From: a virus
DNA: 52,313 nucleotides
Direction: 5' to 3' (one strand)
Virus record (IMG/VR): IMGVR_UViG_3300028024_000013
Coordinates: 1 to 52,313 of that record
Both the position numbers and the translations under genes were made by a program. The notes beneath the pieces are model-generated. The model was not told the DNA's origin, ran no database searches, and worked only from the letters and a program-made list of their open reading frames with translations. Positions within the stretch are counted from its first letter, which is position 1. The number at the start of each line of letters is the position of its first letter. Shown here one piece after another: positions 23,719 to 31,316 of the stretch.

Positions 23719-24179
23719 GCGATGTTCCGTTCACCTCAAAGAATGACCTCACTCTGGTGAGTGGCCTCACGAAGCTGGGGAATGGCGAAGGCAAGTCGTG
23801 GGTGACGCTGACCGAGGCCGAGGCGGCAGCAGTGTGCGCTGAACTGTCCAAGCTTCACTCCGAACACCTCGAAGATATCGAGCGCATGGACCGGGCGGCG
23901 ACCGCGATGGAAGCCTACCAAGCTGAGATCAAGCGATTAAGTGCTGTCGAGACGAGAGCAACTCCAGAGCGGCTGAACATCACCGTGAGCGGACAGCCTG
24001 ATTTCAGCGGCATCGAGCATCCGGAATGCTGGACCGGTCTGAGCGTCAATGGACACGAGCACGCCATTCTGGTCGTCACACGCATGGAAGACGGCACGGA
24101 GGTCAAGCATGCGCCGGCAGTGATCGCGCTGCTCACAGGATTTCCGGAGAAAACATCCGGTTCCGGAGCGCCGACATGA
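23715..24179 (+). CDS. Hypothetical early protein (154 aa)
   Basis: A 154-residue protein. The first 80 residues include a helix (LTEAEAAAVCAELSKLHSEH), probably a coiled coil. The rest is beta-type (LNITVSGQPDFSG; AILVVTRMEDGTEV). No catalytic motif, TM segment or signal is visible. Overlaps both neighbours by 4 bp. Confidence 0.5.
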   Translation: MSDVPFTSKNDLTLVSGLTKLGNGEGKSWVTLTEAEAAAVCAELSKLHSEHLEDIERMDRAATAMEAYQAEIKRLSAVETRATPERLNITVSGQPDFSGIEHPECWTGLSVNGHEHAILVVTRMEDGTEVKHAPAVIALLTGFPEKTSGSGAPT

Positions 24180-24358
24180 CTCACCTGTCATGGCAAGCCG
24201 GCGCCCTGCTGTTCTGCGGCCTCTTCCTGCTATGGGTCGTGACATTCCTGATCCTCAACGAACTCGACAAGCGCAAGCCTTTGCCGAAGACGCCGAAGGA
24301 CGAGCGTATGTGGTCGATCAATTACATGACGGACTTCAAAAGGTGGACTGAGCGATGA
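24176..24358 (+). CDS. Small single-TM early protein (60 aa)
   Basis: A 60-residue protein with one TM helix (about residues 8-27, AGALLFCGLFLLWVVTFLIL) and a basic cytoplasmic tail. It lies immediately before bet, with ATGA overlaps at both ends. The role is unknown. Confidence 0.6.
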   Translation: MTHLSWQAGALLFCGLFLLWVVTFLILNELDKRKPLPKTPKDERMWSINYMTDFKRWTER

Positions 24359-25251
24359 ACGCGGTTGTCGAACACAAAGACCTGCCCGCCCCCGTCGCCC
24401 GTCGAGGCATCGACGAGGCAGCCTGGCGGACGGCAATGAACAGCCTGTTCCCCGGGGCGAAGGCCGAATCGGTGCTGATGGTCTTCGACTACTGCAAGGC
24501 GCGGAAGCTCGATCCGCTCAAGAAGCCGTGCCACATCGTGCCGATGAGCGTGAAGATCGGCGGCGAGTACGTGACGCGTGACGTAGTGATGCCGGGCATC
24601 TACGAGTACCGCACGACGGCGATGCGCACCGGGCAGTACATGGGCCACTCGAAGCCCGAGTACGGCCCCGAGATCGAGTTCCTTGGCGTGAAGGCGCCTG
24701 AGTGGTGCGCGCTGACCGTGTACCGCTGGAACGCCGCATCCGCGAGCCGTACTGAGTTCCCTGTGATGGTCTACTTCTCGGAGTGCGTCGCAACGAAGAA
24801 GGACTACAAGACCAAGGAAGTCACGATCAACGAGCGCTGGACCAAGGCGCCGCGCCAGATGCTGACGAAGTGCACCGAGGCGGCTGGCCTTCGAGAAGCC
24901 TTCCCAGACGAACTGGGCGGCGAGCACACGGCCGAAGAGATGGACGGCCAGTTTTCGCAAACCGAGGAAGTGAGCATAACGCCAAAGGGCGACGTCAATC
25001 CTCGAGGTGACCTGTCCGGCGTCGACTGGGAGCTGCGCGACAAGGCGGTGTCCGAGATCGTGGACATCCTGAACTGCGACAAGGAAGAGCACGAGATTGC
25101 AGCGATGCTGCGCGAGTTCGAAGCGACCCGGTTGATGCCTTTCCACGAGCTCTACATCACGGTGCTCGACAAGCTGGCGGGTGACGGAATCATCTCAAAG
25201 GCGAAGTTCAAGGAGTACCTGAAGATTCACCAGAGGCCCGAGGGTCGCTGA
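24355..25251 (+). CDS. bet: Bet/RecT-type single-strand annealing recombinase
   Basis: A 298-residue protein. The core (about residues 20-205) shows family motifs: ARKLDPLKKPCHIVPMSVKI, RDVVMPGIYEYRTTAMRTGQ, WCALTVYR, RWTKAPRQMLTKCTEAAGLR and AFPDELGGEHTAEEM. This is the Red-beta (Bet) branch of annealing recombinases, which pair complementary strands during recombination-linked replication. No lambda Exo or YqaJ exonuclease gene is visible anywhere in the genome, so a host nuclease or an unrecognised gene must supply resection. RusA at 16.1 kb could resolve the products. Confidence 0.85.
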   Translation: MNAVVEHKDLPAPVARRGIDEAAWRTAMNSLFPGAKAESVLMVFDYCKARKLDPLKKPCHIVPMSVKIGGEYVTRDVVMPGIYEYRTTAMRTGQYMGHSKPEYGPEIEFLGVKAPEWCALTVYRWNAASASRTEFPVMVYFSECVATKKDYKTKEVTINERWTKAPRQMLTKCTEAAGLREAFPDELGGEHTAEEMDGQFSQTEEVSITPKGDVNPRGDLSGVDWELRDKAVSEIVDILNCDKEEHEIAAMLREFEATRLMPFHELYITVLDKLAGDGIISKAKFKEYLKIHQRPEGR

Positions 25252-25252
25252 C

Positions 25253-25669
25253 ATGAAACTCTGGCTCGCCAAGGTGCGGCGCGACGACAAGATCGGGCTC
25301 ATCCCCACTGACGACTTGTCGCGCGCCGTCCTTGGCAGGATGGGCGATGGTGAGTGCTGCCAGGTCGAGATCGTCCGGCCGCGGTCGGTCCAGTGGCACC
25401 GGATGTACTTCGGGATCTGCCGCGAGATCGGCAAGAACCAAGACCCCGAGGTAGACGAAAGCACCATAGACCATCGCCTGCGCGTGCTGGCCGGTCACTA
25501 CGACACGATCTGGGTCGATGGCTTCGAAGTGCGCATCCCCAAGCGCATCGCCTTCCACAAGCTCTCTGGCGACCAATGGGCTGAGTTGTGGCCGTCGCTC
25601 GAGCTGGCGATCAACGAGCACTACGGGGAGGGCTACGTTGAGCAAGCTCACAAAACAGGCACGTGGTGA
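25253..25669 (+). CDS. DUF1367-like early protein
   Basis: A 138-residue protein one base after bet. PRSVQWHRMYFGICREIGKN and the following segments resemble the DUF1367/NinB-like proteins found near recombination genes; the family call is by motif impression. The gene continues 32 bp into the next gene. A DNA-metabolism role with Bet is inferred from position. Confidence 0.5.
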   Translation: MKLWLAKVRRDDKIGLIPTDDLSRAVLGRMGDGECCQVEIVRPRSVQWHRMYFGICREIGKNQDPEVDESTIDHRLRVLAGHYDTIWVDGFEVRIPKRIAFHKLSGDQWAELWPSLELAINEHYGEGYVEQAHKTGTW

Positions 25670-25964
25670 GGATTGTCAGGTGCGCCAGCCGCTCATCTGC
25701 AACCACGACCGCGAGACCACCGTGTGCGCTCACGTGCGCATGATTGGTTACAGCGGCATGGGCATGAAGGCGAACGATTGGTTCACGGCCTTTGCGTGCT
25801 CGGCGTGCCACGACTGGATCGATGGCCGATCTCCGTCAATAGATAGCTACGAGACGCGGAGACTTGCGCACCTTGAAGCAGTGCTGCGCACCCAGGCAAT
25901 TCGCCTGCAACGACAGCATCTTCTGTCCGAAGCACTTGTTGTACAGAACACGGAGAACACATGA
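25638..25964 (+). CDS. DUF1364-type (HNH-like) nuclease domain protein
   Basis: A 108-residue protein with a TTG start at 25638, preceded by GGGGAGGG. ICNHDRETTVCAHVRMIGYS (about 19-38), GMGMKAND and FACSACHDWIDGR match the DUF1364 family, a small metal-binding HNH-like nuclease group common in lambdoid early regions. The Cys/His pairs are all present. It may process recombination intermediates with Bet. Confidence 0.7.
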   Translation: MSKLTKQARGEDCQVRQPLICNHDRETTVCAHVRMIGYSGMGMKANDWFTAFACSACHDWIDGRSPSIDSYETRRLAHLEAVLRTQAIRLQRQHLLSEALVVQNTENT

Positions 25965-26275
25965 CTTTTCCAGCTATCCCAAAGACGTGCAGTCCGCAGC
26001 AGGCGAAGTTCCTGCGTGACCGGCTGAGCAACACGCGAGCGCCATACGTGCGCGGCACGTGGCGCAACCGAGACAAGGAGCCGAAGGAGATTCGCTCGGC
26101 TCGCAAGCTCATAGAGCGCTGGGAGATAGCCGAACGCAAGAAGGATAACGCCAACGTGCGCCGATTTACGGAGGCCGAAGAGACCGCTCGCAAGGCGATT
26201 CTGTTCAAGCCGCCTGAGATCGCCCTCGCGGCTGTCGAGGCTTACGAAAAGCTCTGCCGGGACGCGAAGGCTTAG
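25961..26275 (+). CDS. Basic hypothetical early protein (104 aa)
   Basis: A 104-residue, highly basic, helical protein (PQQAKFLRDRLSNTRAPYVR; KLIERWEIAERKKDNANVRR). No known domain. The basic charge suggests nucleic-acid contact. It overlaps the nuclease gene by 4 bp and ends 48 bp before csrA. Confidence 0.5.
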   Translation: MTFPAIPKTCSPQQAKFLRDRLSNTRAPYVRGTWRNRDKEPKEIRSARKLIERWEIAERKKDNANVRRFTEAEETARKAILFKPPEIALAAVEAYEKLCRDAKA

Positions 26276-26323
26276 ACCTGCCGTCATGACCTCCGGAAAG
26301 CCTATAAACCAAGGAGAAGGAAG

Positions 26324-26527
26324 ATGCTCATACTCACAAGACGGACTGGCGAGACGATCATGATCGGCGACGAAGTGACGCTGACGGTGTTGGGTGTCAA
26401 AGGCAACCAGGTGCGGCTTGGGATCAACGCGCCGAAGAGCGTGCCGGTACACCGTGAAGAGATCTACGAACGCATCAAGCGCGAGTTGCGGGGCGACGTG
26501 ACTGACAACGTGACAGGAACACGATAG
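26324..26527 (+). CDS. csrA: CsrA/RsmA-family RNA-binding regulator
   Basis: A 67-residue protein with a strong ribosome site (AAGGAGAAGGAAG before the ATG). [20 protein letters not shown] is the CsrA N-terminal signature, and [12 protein letters not shown] carries the RNA-contact Arg44; Leu4 is also conserved. CsrA dimers bind GGA motifs in mRNA leaders and change translation or stability. Full length and intact key residues argue for activity. In a phage it could retune host carbon storage, motility, biofilm or virulence programmes, or regulate phage messages. Confidence 0.92.
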   Translation: MLILTRRTGETIMIGDEVTLTVLGVKGNQVRLGINAPKSVPVHREEIYERIKRELRGDVTDNVTGTR

Positions 26528-26531
26528 CGCC

Positions 26532-27086
26532 ATGAAACTGGCTGGGTTCCGCTGCGGCCATCCGTACACACCAGAGAACATGGTCACTGTTCGTGGGCGC
26601 TTCCATTATTGCCGTCTCTGCAACCGACAGCGCGCCAACCGCCGCTATCGAAGCTTGAACCCGGGCGCGAAACAGAGATCCTATCTCACGCTCGATGACA
26701 AGCTATTGGCGCTGGTGAAGAAAACCCCAAGTCACTGGCTGTGGCAAGGCCCAATGCGCGATGGATCGCAGGCGGTGTGCACGCACGACAATGAATTCTA
26801 TTCCGTCGTACAAGTTTTTTGGGAGCGCGAGAACGGTCCAGTGCCTGACCGTAACTGTCTGTATCGAATCTGCACGATGTCGCGTTGTGTGCGGCCTCAA
26901 TGCCACTCGCCAGCAATTCGCGGCGCGCACCTGGTTGGCAGCGCGCGCGGGGTGCGCGGCAAGCCCATAGACCATATTTCAGAAGGCAGAGGCCGTCCGA
27001 TTTACGGGATGAGCCCAGAGGCCGCAGCCCTGCTCGGGTTGATCGACGACGAGCAATATCTCAGTCGCTATAAGGGGATTTCATGA
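26532..27086 (+). CDS. HNH-like zinc protein, catalytic His apparently lost
   Basis: A 184-residue protein. The N-terminus (GFRCGHPYTPENMVTVRGRF, then HYCRLCNRQRANRRY) is the zinc motif common in phage HNH proteins. The C-terminal half follows the HNH pattern WLWQG, FWERENGPVP, then C-x4-CVRP-x-CH. In canonical versions a His precedes the first Cys of that block; here the matching sequence reads LYRIC. That suggests a binding protein or inactive nuclease. The region is only four bases from csrA. Confidence 0.6.
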   Translation: MKLAGFRCGHPYTPENMVTVRGRFHYCRLCNRQRANRRYRSLNPGAKQRSYLTLDDKLLALVKKTPSHWLWQGPMRDGSQAVCTHDNEFYSVVQVFWERENGPVPDRNCLYRICTMSRCVRPQCHSPAIRGAHLVGSARGVRGKPIDHISEGRGRPIYGMSPEAAALLGLIDDEQYLSRYKGIS

Positions 27087-27337
27087 GTCCGCTGAGCACC
27101 GAAACGGTGACGTTCGATTTGAGCGAAGGCAACGAATGGGGTCGAGCGGTGTATGCCGCTCACGGAGGCCCGGAGCCCGGCAAGCCGCTAGAGGTGAACG
27201 GATGCCTAACGCCACTCCCAGAGGTGGGCAACACGCTGCTCGTCAAAGGCGGTGAACTATGGAAATTCACACGCGTGAAGTACTGGCACAACCCGCGTGA
27301 CGCATTCGAGGGGACTTTGGAGCGTATCAATGGCTGA
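27083..27337 (+). CDS. Hypothetical early protein (84 aa)
   Basis: An 84-residue beta-type protein (TFDLSEGNEWGRAVYAAHGG; GNTLLVKGGELWKFTRVKYW). No recognised motif. Coupled by overlaps of 4 and 8 bp to its neighbours. Confidence 0.55.
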   Translation: MSPLSTETVTFDLSEGNEWGRAVYAAHGGPEPGKPLEVNGCLTPLPEVGNTLLVKGGELWKFTRVKYWHNPRDAFEGTLERING

Positions 27338-27524
27338 GCCACTGTCCACTGATCCCGTGATGGTCGAGCACGTGCCAGTACCGCGCAAAGCGCTCGACGA
27401 TCTGCAGGCGGCTCTTCGGTTCCTCGAATGGGCTGAGACGCAAGGCGTAGGTGGCGGCGCGACTCCTACTCGACTCGCCTCACAATGGCTGCAATCAATC
27501 GGCAAGGAGATTTTCCGTGGCTGA
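27330..27524 (+). CDS. Small early protein (64 aa)
   Basis: A 64-residue protein from the ATG at 27330. The middle is a helix (RKALDDLQAALRFLEWAE). Start chosen because it overlaps the upstream gene by only 8 bp. No family is recognised. Confidence 0.5.
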   Translation: MAEPLSTDPVMVEHVPVPRKALDDLQAALRFLEWAETQGVGGGATPTRLASQWLQSIGKEIFRG

Positions 27525-27783
27525 TCGGTCTGCAGAGAATGACCTCGTTCGAGAACTGCGCGAAGCGTACCCAGCGCTGTACTACAACGAGACCAACCTG
27601 GAACGGCGCGCCGCCGCTGAGATCGAGCGCCTGCGCACCTCTATCGATCGCGTACACAGTGCGCGTCTTGCATGGGCCATGTCGTGTCAATGCACCTGCG
27701 CGTCGTGCGATGCGTTCTATGAGTTCGTCAGGGACACGCTGCCTGACTGCTCACCGGCCGATGTGTCACCGCCTCAGGAATGA
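27517..27783 (+). CDS. Early protein with Cys cluster (88 aa)
   Basis: An 88-residue protein with a GTG start at 27517, overlapping the previous stop by 8 bp. A helical first half (RAAAEIERLRTSIDRVHSA) is followed by CQCTCASC, a tight Cys cluster that could bind metal. No family is recognised. Confidence 0.5.
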   Translation: MADRSAENDLVRELREAYPALYYNETNLERRAAAEIERLRTSIDRVHSARLAWAMSCQCTCASCDAFYEFVRDTLPDCSPADVSPPQE

Positions 27784-27785
27784 AT

Positions 27786-27956
27786 ATGCGAGCAAACCAA
27801 ACACAGGAGATTTGCAGCCATGCACACGCAGTCTGCCGACGACTTGATCGGCACTGCCCTGAAATGGGCACCAAAATAAACTATGAATTGCAATTCGATG
27901 TGATGGAAGCCGGCGGTTGGCTCGCAGCCGCCGGACTTCCTGTCACAAGGGGATGA
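27786..27956 (+). CDS. Small early protein (56 aa)
   Basis: A 56-residue frame from the ATG at 27786. The second half (INYELQFDVMEAGGWLAAAG) looks like coding sequence. A 19-codon frame starting at 27818 with a better-placed AGGAG overlaps it, so the true start is uncertain. No function assigned. Confidence 0.4.
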   Translation: MRANQTQEICSHAHAVCRRLDRHCPEMGTKINYELQFDVMEAGGWLAAAGLPVTRG

Positions 27957-27960
27957 CCTC

Positions 27961-28188
27961 ATGGCTATCGTGACCATCAAGACAAAACCGTTCCGCTATT
28001 CGAACTTTGTACATCTGCCGATTCCGGACCTGCCGGGACAAGCCGGATCGGAGTTCGCGGTGGATGTCGGCCACGCATTCCCGACAGATGAAGACGCCGC
28101 CAGGTACTGGGAAGAGGCGAAGGCCGGATGGATCAAGCACGTCGCAGAGCGACGAGCTGCACTTACGCACAGTGGCGAGCTGAAGTGA
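27961..28188 (+). CDS. Small early protein (75 aa)
   Basis: A 75-residue protein with GGGG near the start. A beta-type front (IVTIKTKPFRYSNFVHLPIP) is followed by a helix rich in Glu, Ala and Lys (DAARYWEEAKAGWIKHVAER). No recognised family. Confidence 0.5.
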   Translation: MAIVTIKTKPFRYSNFVHLPIPDLPGQAGSEFAVDVGHAFPTDEDAARYWEEAKAGWIKHVAERRAALTHSGELK

Positions 28189-28195
28189 GCGAGAC

Positions 28196-28369
28196 ATGAA
28201 ACGCAATCGGGTCTACGTCATTGAGACGAAGGTACAGATCGGCTGGGTTCCGTGGGGCTCTCCCATGGGCAACCGTAACTACCGCTGGGCGCAGGAGAGC
28301 AAGCGGGCGTGTGAGGCGACGTACCCGAAAGAGAAGTTCCGCGTCGTCCGATACGAGAGCACAAGGTAG
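28196..28369 (+). CDS. Small basic early protein (57 aa)
   Basis: A 57-residue protein: MKRNRVYVIETKVQIGWVPW, then NYRWAQESKRACEATYP. Basic, mixed fold, no metal or TM motif. It lies 14 bp before the excisionase gene and may share its message. Confidence 0.5.
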   Translation: MKRNRVYVIETKVQIGWVPWGSPMGNRNYRWAQESKRACEATYPKEKFRVVRYESTR

Positions 28370-28383
28370 ATGGGACGGTGAAC

Positions 28384-28593
28384 ATGTTGACCGAGACTGA
28401 AGCTCTGGACCTGATCCGCAAGGCGCTGCGCATTCACGACGCTGAGCGGCCGGTCCCCACGCATGTCACTCCGGAACAGGCGGCCGAGATGCTCGACGTC
28501 AGCCCGCGCACGATCCGTCGCATGAAGCTGCCACGGAACGACGTAGGCAAGATTCCCTACCGTGCGATCGTCGAAGCGCTGGCGGCCAAGTGA
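28384..28593 (+). CDS. xis: Putative excisionase (MerR-like HTH)
   Basis: A 69-residue protein from the ATG at 28384. VTPEQAAEMLDVSPRTIRRM is an excisionase-type winged HTH that matches DNA-bending Xis proteins. It converges on the integrase gene, with their 3' ends overlapping by 37 bp on opposite strands, so rightward transcription of xis opposes int. An alternative is a simple DNA-binding regulator of the same family. Confidence 0.7.
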   Translation: MLTETEALDLIRKALRIHDAERPVPTHVTPEQAAEMLDVSPRTIRRMKLPRNDVGKIPYRAIVEALAAK

Positions 28594-29597
28594 TTGGACC
28601 ACCACTGCATCATCAGGCGCCGCTCATCCAGGTACTCGGCGCGATGGTAGGCGCTGCGGACCTCGTCCGTCTCCTTGTGCGCAAGCTGCCTCTCGATGGC
28701 ATCCTTGCGCCACCTGCCCTCTTCGTTGAGCACGGTCGAGGCCACCGAACGAAAGCCATGCCCTGTCATCCGGCCTCGATAGCCAAGCCGGTAAAGCGCG
28801 AACAGCAGCGTGTTATTGCTGATGCATGTAGTAGTGACGGTGCGCGATGGCAGGACGAACGGGCATTCGTCGGTCATCGGCCGCAGTCCGTCCAGAATTG
28901 CTCGCGTGTGCGTCGAGATCGGCACCACGTGCGGCACGCCCAGCTTCATGCGTTCGCCGGGGATGACCCACACGTCATCGCGAAACTCTTCCCAGCGGGC
29001 GCCAATGAGTTCAGATGTGCGGACGAACGTGTGCGCCATCAGGAGAAGCCCGGAGCGCGTAACCGGCTCCGGGTAACTCTGGATCGCTCGCATCAGATCC
29101 GGCAGTTCTTCGGGCCGTACGGCCGCCATGTGCTTGTGCTCGGCGCGCGGGAGCACGCGCGAGAGGCCGGCAGCAGGATGGGATTCGATGTCGCCGTGGT
29201 CGATGGCGTGATCGAAGATCGCGCGTATGCGCTGACCAACTCGGTGCGCGGTTTCGACCTTGCCCGCTTCAGCCAGGCTCGTGACGACCTTGATCAGATC
29301 CTTGCGCTTGATTTCGGTGAGCTTCCGGTGGCCGAGTTCTGGCAGCACGTGGTCGCGGATGCTCTGCTCCATCGTGCGCTGATTGACCGCGTTCTCAACC
29401 TGCGGGAGCTTCCATTTCAGCCAGCGCTCAGCGGCCGCTTCGAAGGTGAGATCGGAGACGCCGGACTCGAGCTCGCGCTCCCTGCGCATCGCCCAGTTTT
29501 CGGCCTCGCGCTTCGTCCGGCAGAGTTTCGAATCGCGCTGCCCTTTGACGTAGACGTGCGCGCGGTAACCATCCTTGTGTCGGACGATCGATCCCAC
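28557..29597 (-). CDS. int: Tyrosine-recombinase integrase
   Basis: A 346-residue protein. Residues 50-150 look like the SAM-like core-binding domain (TFEAAAERWLKWKLPQVENA). The catalytic domain has Arg193 (VRTSEL), His280 and Arg283 (HGFR), His307 (LAHKE) and Tyr322 (RAEYLDERR), the complete set. It resembles P4-type integrases without their long N-terminal arm. It catalyses site-specific integration of the phage genome. It is transcribed against the early operon and has repeated 10-mers just upstream that may be arm sites. Confidence 0.93.
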   Translation of the reverse strand: MGSIVRHKDGYRAHVYVKGQRDSKLCRTKREAENWAMRRERELESGVSDLTFEAAAERWLKWKLPQVENAVNQRTMEQSIRDHVLPELGHRKLTEIKRKDLIKVVTSLAEAGKVETAHRVGQRIRAIFDHAIDHGDIESHPAAGLSRVLPRAEHKHMAAVRPEELPDLMRAIQSYPEPVTRSGLLLMAHTFVRTSELIGARWEEFRDDVWVIPGERMKLGVPHVVPISTHTRAILDGLRPMTDECPFVLPSRTVTTTCISNNTLLFALYRLGYRGRMTGHGFRSVASTVLNEEGRWRKDAIERQLAHKETDEVRSAYHRAEYLDERRLMMQWWSNHLAASASTIAR

Positions 29598-29599
29598 CT

Positions 29600-29815
29600 G
29601 TGCGTAATCCCCCGGAAGTGCGTAGTTCGAGTGCGTAATCGTTGTCCGATGGTGGCATTGTGGTCTGGACAGAAACGGCCACGCAATACTGTGAATTTAG
29701 CCAAATGGCTTGATCTGGCCGCACATGCGAGGACAATAGCGGACAGCCTTGGCGGAAGGGGCGACCGCAACAATGAGCGGTTGTCCACGTGGTTCCAAGG
29801 ACGGAGTGCGTAATC
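29600..29815. repeat. Direct 10-mer repeats upstream of int (candidate attP arm sites)
   Basis: GTGCGTAATC occurs at 29600-29609, 29631-29640 and 29806-29815, with a variant (GTGCGTAGTT) at 29619-29628. All are in the same orientation. They flank a more AT-rich stretch (about 29685-29715) that could hold the crossover core. Placement beside the int start is where phage attachment regions commonly lie. No other gene fits 29598-29816. Confidence 0.5.
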
Positions 29816-29816
29816 C

Positions 29817-30035
29817 ATGCGTAGCGGGCTCAACGAAAAGCGTGTCGAGATGATTCGCACCTCCGGCCTTCCCGATTCACACTGGGCGCGCATCTGGCGC
29901 GTCCACACCCGTACGATCAACGAAGCCAGGCGGGGACTCACGTGGGCCGATCATCCGACGAAGCCGGATACGAAGCCGCGTGTGAAGGGCGGCGACTGGC
30001 GTGACTCACCTCCACCACAGGAAGCAAAGCCATGA
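29817..30035 (+). CDS. Small HTH-like protein (72 aa)
   Basis: A 72-residue protein. EMIRTSGLPDSHWARIWRVH and the following RTINEARRG fit a small helix-turn-helix domain; the tail is Pro/Lys-rich. It starts right after the last of the repeated 10-mers upstream of int. A regulatory role at the int region is possible. ATGA overlap with the next gene. Confidence 0.5.
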   Translation: MRSGLNEKRVEMIRTSGLPDSHWARIWRVHTRTINEARRGLTWADHPTKPDTKPRVKGGDWRDSPPPQEAKP

Positions 30036-30136
30036 TGCGTCTATGGGTATTCCTGACATTCGTGTGGCGCGAGTCTCCCGGTGGAGGCCGTGTCAGCGTG
30101 CGGACCGCGTGGGATCTTGCGGGGATCTGGGCATGA
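30032..30136 (+). CDS. Very small hydrophobic-front protein (34 aa)
   Basis: A 34-residue frame: MMRLWVFLTFVWRES, a Gly-rich turn, then VSVRTAWDLAGIWA. Short proteins of this pattern recur in phage early regions. ATGA overlaps on both sides. Too short for a functional call. Confidence 0.5.
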   Translation: MMRLWVFLTFVWRESPGGGRVSVRTAWDLAGIWA

Positions 30137-30348
30137 TCATGTGCGTACGAGCAGTATCGACTGAGTGCGATTGCGCCCAGAAGACCTGCACTCCTGAGAA
30201 CAACGCGGGACGTTACTGCTGGCGTTCAGGCTTTGCGATACCTGGGGGATACTTCGATGAACGAAACGCTGCGCCGAATTCTGTGGGACTACATCGAACT
30301 GCTGAACAGCCTGCCGCCCCAGACGGACACTGCGATGAAGGTTGCTGA
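30133..30348 (+). CDS. Possible Cys-rich small protein (71 aa)
   Basis: A 71-residue frame starting in the previous stop (ATGA), with seven Cys (ECDC, TC, YC and others). Its 3' half overlaps the next frame (30257-30388), which has a better ribosome site, so either the overlap is real or this frame ends early in nature. Low certainty. Confidence 0.35.
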   Translation: MIMCVRAVSTECDCAQKTCTPENNAGRYCWRSGFAIPGGYFDERNAAPNSVGLHRTAEQPAAPDGHCDEGC

Positions 30349-30388
30349 GGCGTGTGCGTGCTACGAGCGGCTATCGGATAACTCATGA
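30257..30388 (+). CDS. Small helical early protein (43 aa)
   Basis: A 43-residue protein with GGGGGA upstream of the ATG: MNETLRRILWDYIELLNSLP and a second helix (MKVAEACACYERL). The stop overlaps the next start. No family is recognised. Confidence 0.5.
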   Translation: MNETLRRILWDYIELLNSLPPQTDTAMKVAEACACYERLSDNS

Positions 30389-30552
30389 GCGCTTACGCAA
30401 AGAAGGTCCATTGCAAGACGGTGCTCACTGCCAGCGGTGCCTTCTGTGGCATTCGAGGCAAGGAGCTTCAGTTCACGCGGCCGGGCCATCGAGAGGAAAT
30501 AACGTGCAAGCTGTGTCTGATGTATTTCCCGTCGCGGAGTAAGCGCTCATGA
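30385..30552 (+). CDS. Small zinc-binding-like protein (55 aa)
   Basis: A 55-residue protein. Cys10 and Cys21, then a CKLC pair at 41-44 give a four-Cys arrangement that could bind zinc. ATGA overlaps at both ends. Similar short Cys proteins are common in phage early regions. Confidence 0.55.
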   Translation: MSAYAKKVHCKTVLTASGAFCGIRGKELQFTRPGHREEITCKLCLMYFPSRSKRS

Positions 30553-30965
30553 CAAACGAGCGGAGTATCGAATCGGTGATCCTGCACGCCAAGGGTCTGG
30601 TCACCGAGGCCGAAGAGGATGACGGCTGGGTCATGATCGCGGCAGGACTGCTGTCCATGCTGCTCGGGGAGTTCGAGCGACTGCGCGCCGCTCACGAACC
30701 GGCCGCAGGATGGAATGCCGTGTCCTCTGGACCGGTACATCCTGACGTCGCTGCGGCATGGCCGGGCGCTGATCAGCCGTTTGTCCCTGCGTGGGAATCG
30801 GAGCCCGCTGTCGAACCGGAAGCGCGTCCTACCGACGACGCTAACTTGGAGTTCGGCTATCCATGCGCCAAATGCGGCGAGCGCTTCCGCGAGGCCGACT
30901 TCCGTCGACGGCACGAAAGCTTTTGCAGAGTCGAAGTGAACCGGGAAGGAAAGCATGCTCCGTAA
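30549..30965 (+). CDS. Early protein with C-terminal zinc finger (138 aa)
   Basis: A 138-residue protein. Residues 1-55 are helical (VMIAAGLLSMLLGEFERLRA), the middle is Pro/Ala/Glu-rich linker, and the end holds CAKCGERFREADFRRRHESF followed by Cys, a C2HC-type finger. DNA or RNA binding is plausible. It overlaps the next gene by 11 bp. Confidence 0.6.
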   Translation: MTNERSIESVILHAKGLVTEAEEDDGWVMIAAGLLSMLLGEFERLRAAHEPAAGWNAVSSGPVHPDVAAAWPGADQPFVPAWESEPAVEPEARPTDDANLEFGYPCAKCGERFREADFRRRHESFCRVEVNREGKHAP

Positions 30966-31107
30966 ATCGATAAAAATGTTCAGGCGTCAGTGTGTCGACG
31001 GGGTCGGTACCGGCAAACACTACGAGCGAGTACACCGTGAAACGTGGTGGCTATTCTGGATCATCCCGCTGTACTCACGCGACACGATTGTCGCTCACAA
31101 CATGTGA
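30955..31107 (+). CDS. Small protein with hydrophobic C-terminal half (50 aa)
   Basis: A 50-residue protein: a basic front (LRKSIKMFRRQ), then HYERVHRETWWLFWIIPLYS, which may be membrane-associated. A 15-codon frame (31123-31167) follows and overlaps the next start; it is too short to call. Confidence 0.45.
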   Translation: MLRKSIKMFRRQCVDGVGTGKHYERVHRETWWLFWIIPLYSRDTIVAHNM

Positions 31108-31163
31108 GAACCACAGCGGAGCATGAATGAACACTCACGAAGGCCGGAGGCGATTGCTGAAAG

Positions 31164-31316
31164 ATGAACGTCATGTCTGATATCTATGCATGGTGGGCCC
31201 GCAACTATTGGATCGATGCAGTGATCATGCTCATCGCCACGATCGCCGTGTTAGGGCCCGAGATAAAGCGGGAGATACGGGAAAGGCGCACTCAGCGGGG
31301 GTCAGGTGGCGATTAG
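31164..31316 (+). CDS. Small single-TM early protein (50 aa)
   Basis: A 50-residue protein with one TM helix (about 17-33, IDAVIMLIATIAVLG) and a basic tail. It overlaps the next gene by 11 bp. The role is unknown. Confidence 0.5.
   Translation: MNVMSDIYAWWARNYWIDAVIMLIATIAVLGPEIKREIRERRTQRGSGGD

Noticed and set aside
28590-29813. Plus-strand frame of 407 codons opposite int
   Set aside because: The minus strand holds a complete integrase with all catalytic residues; the antisense frame has no recognisable content.
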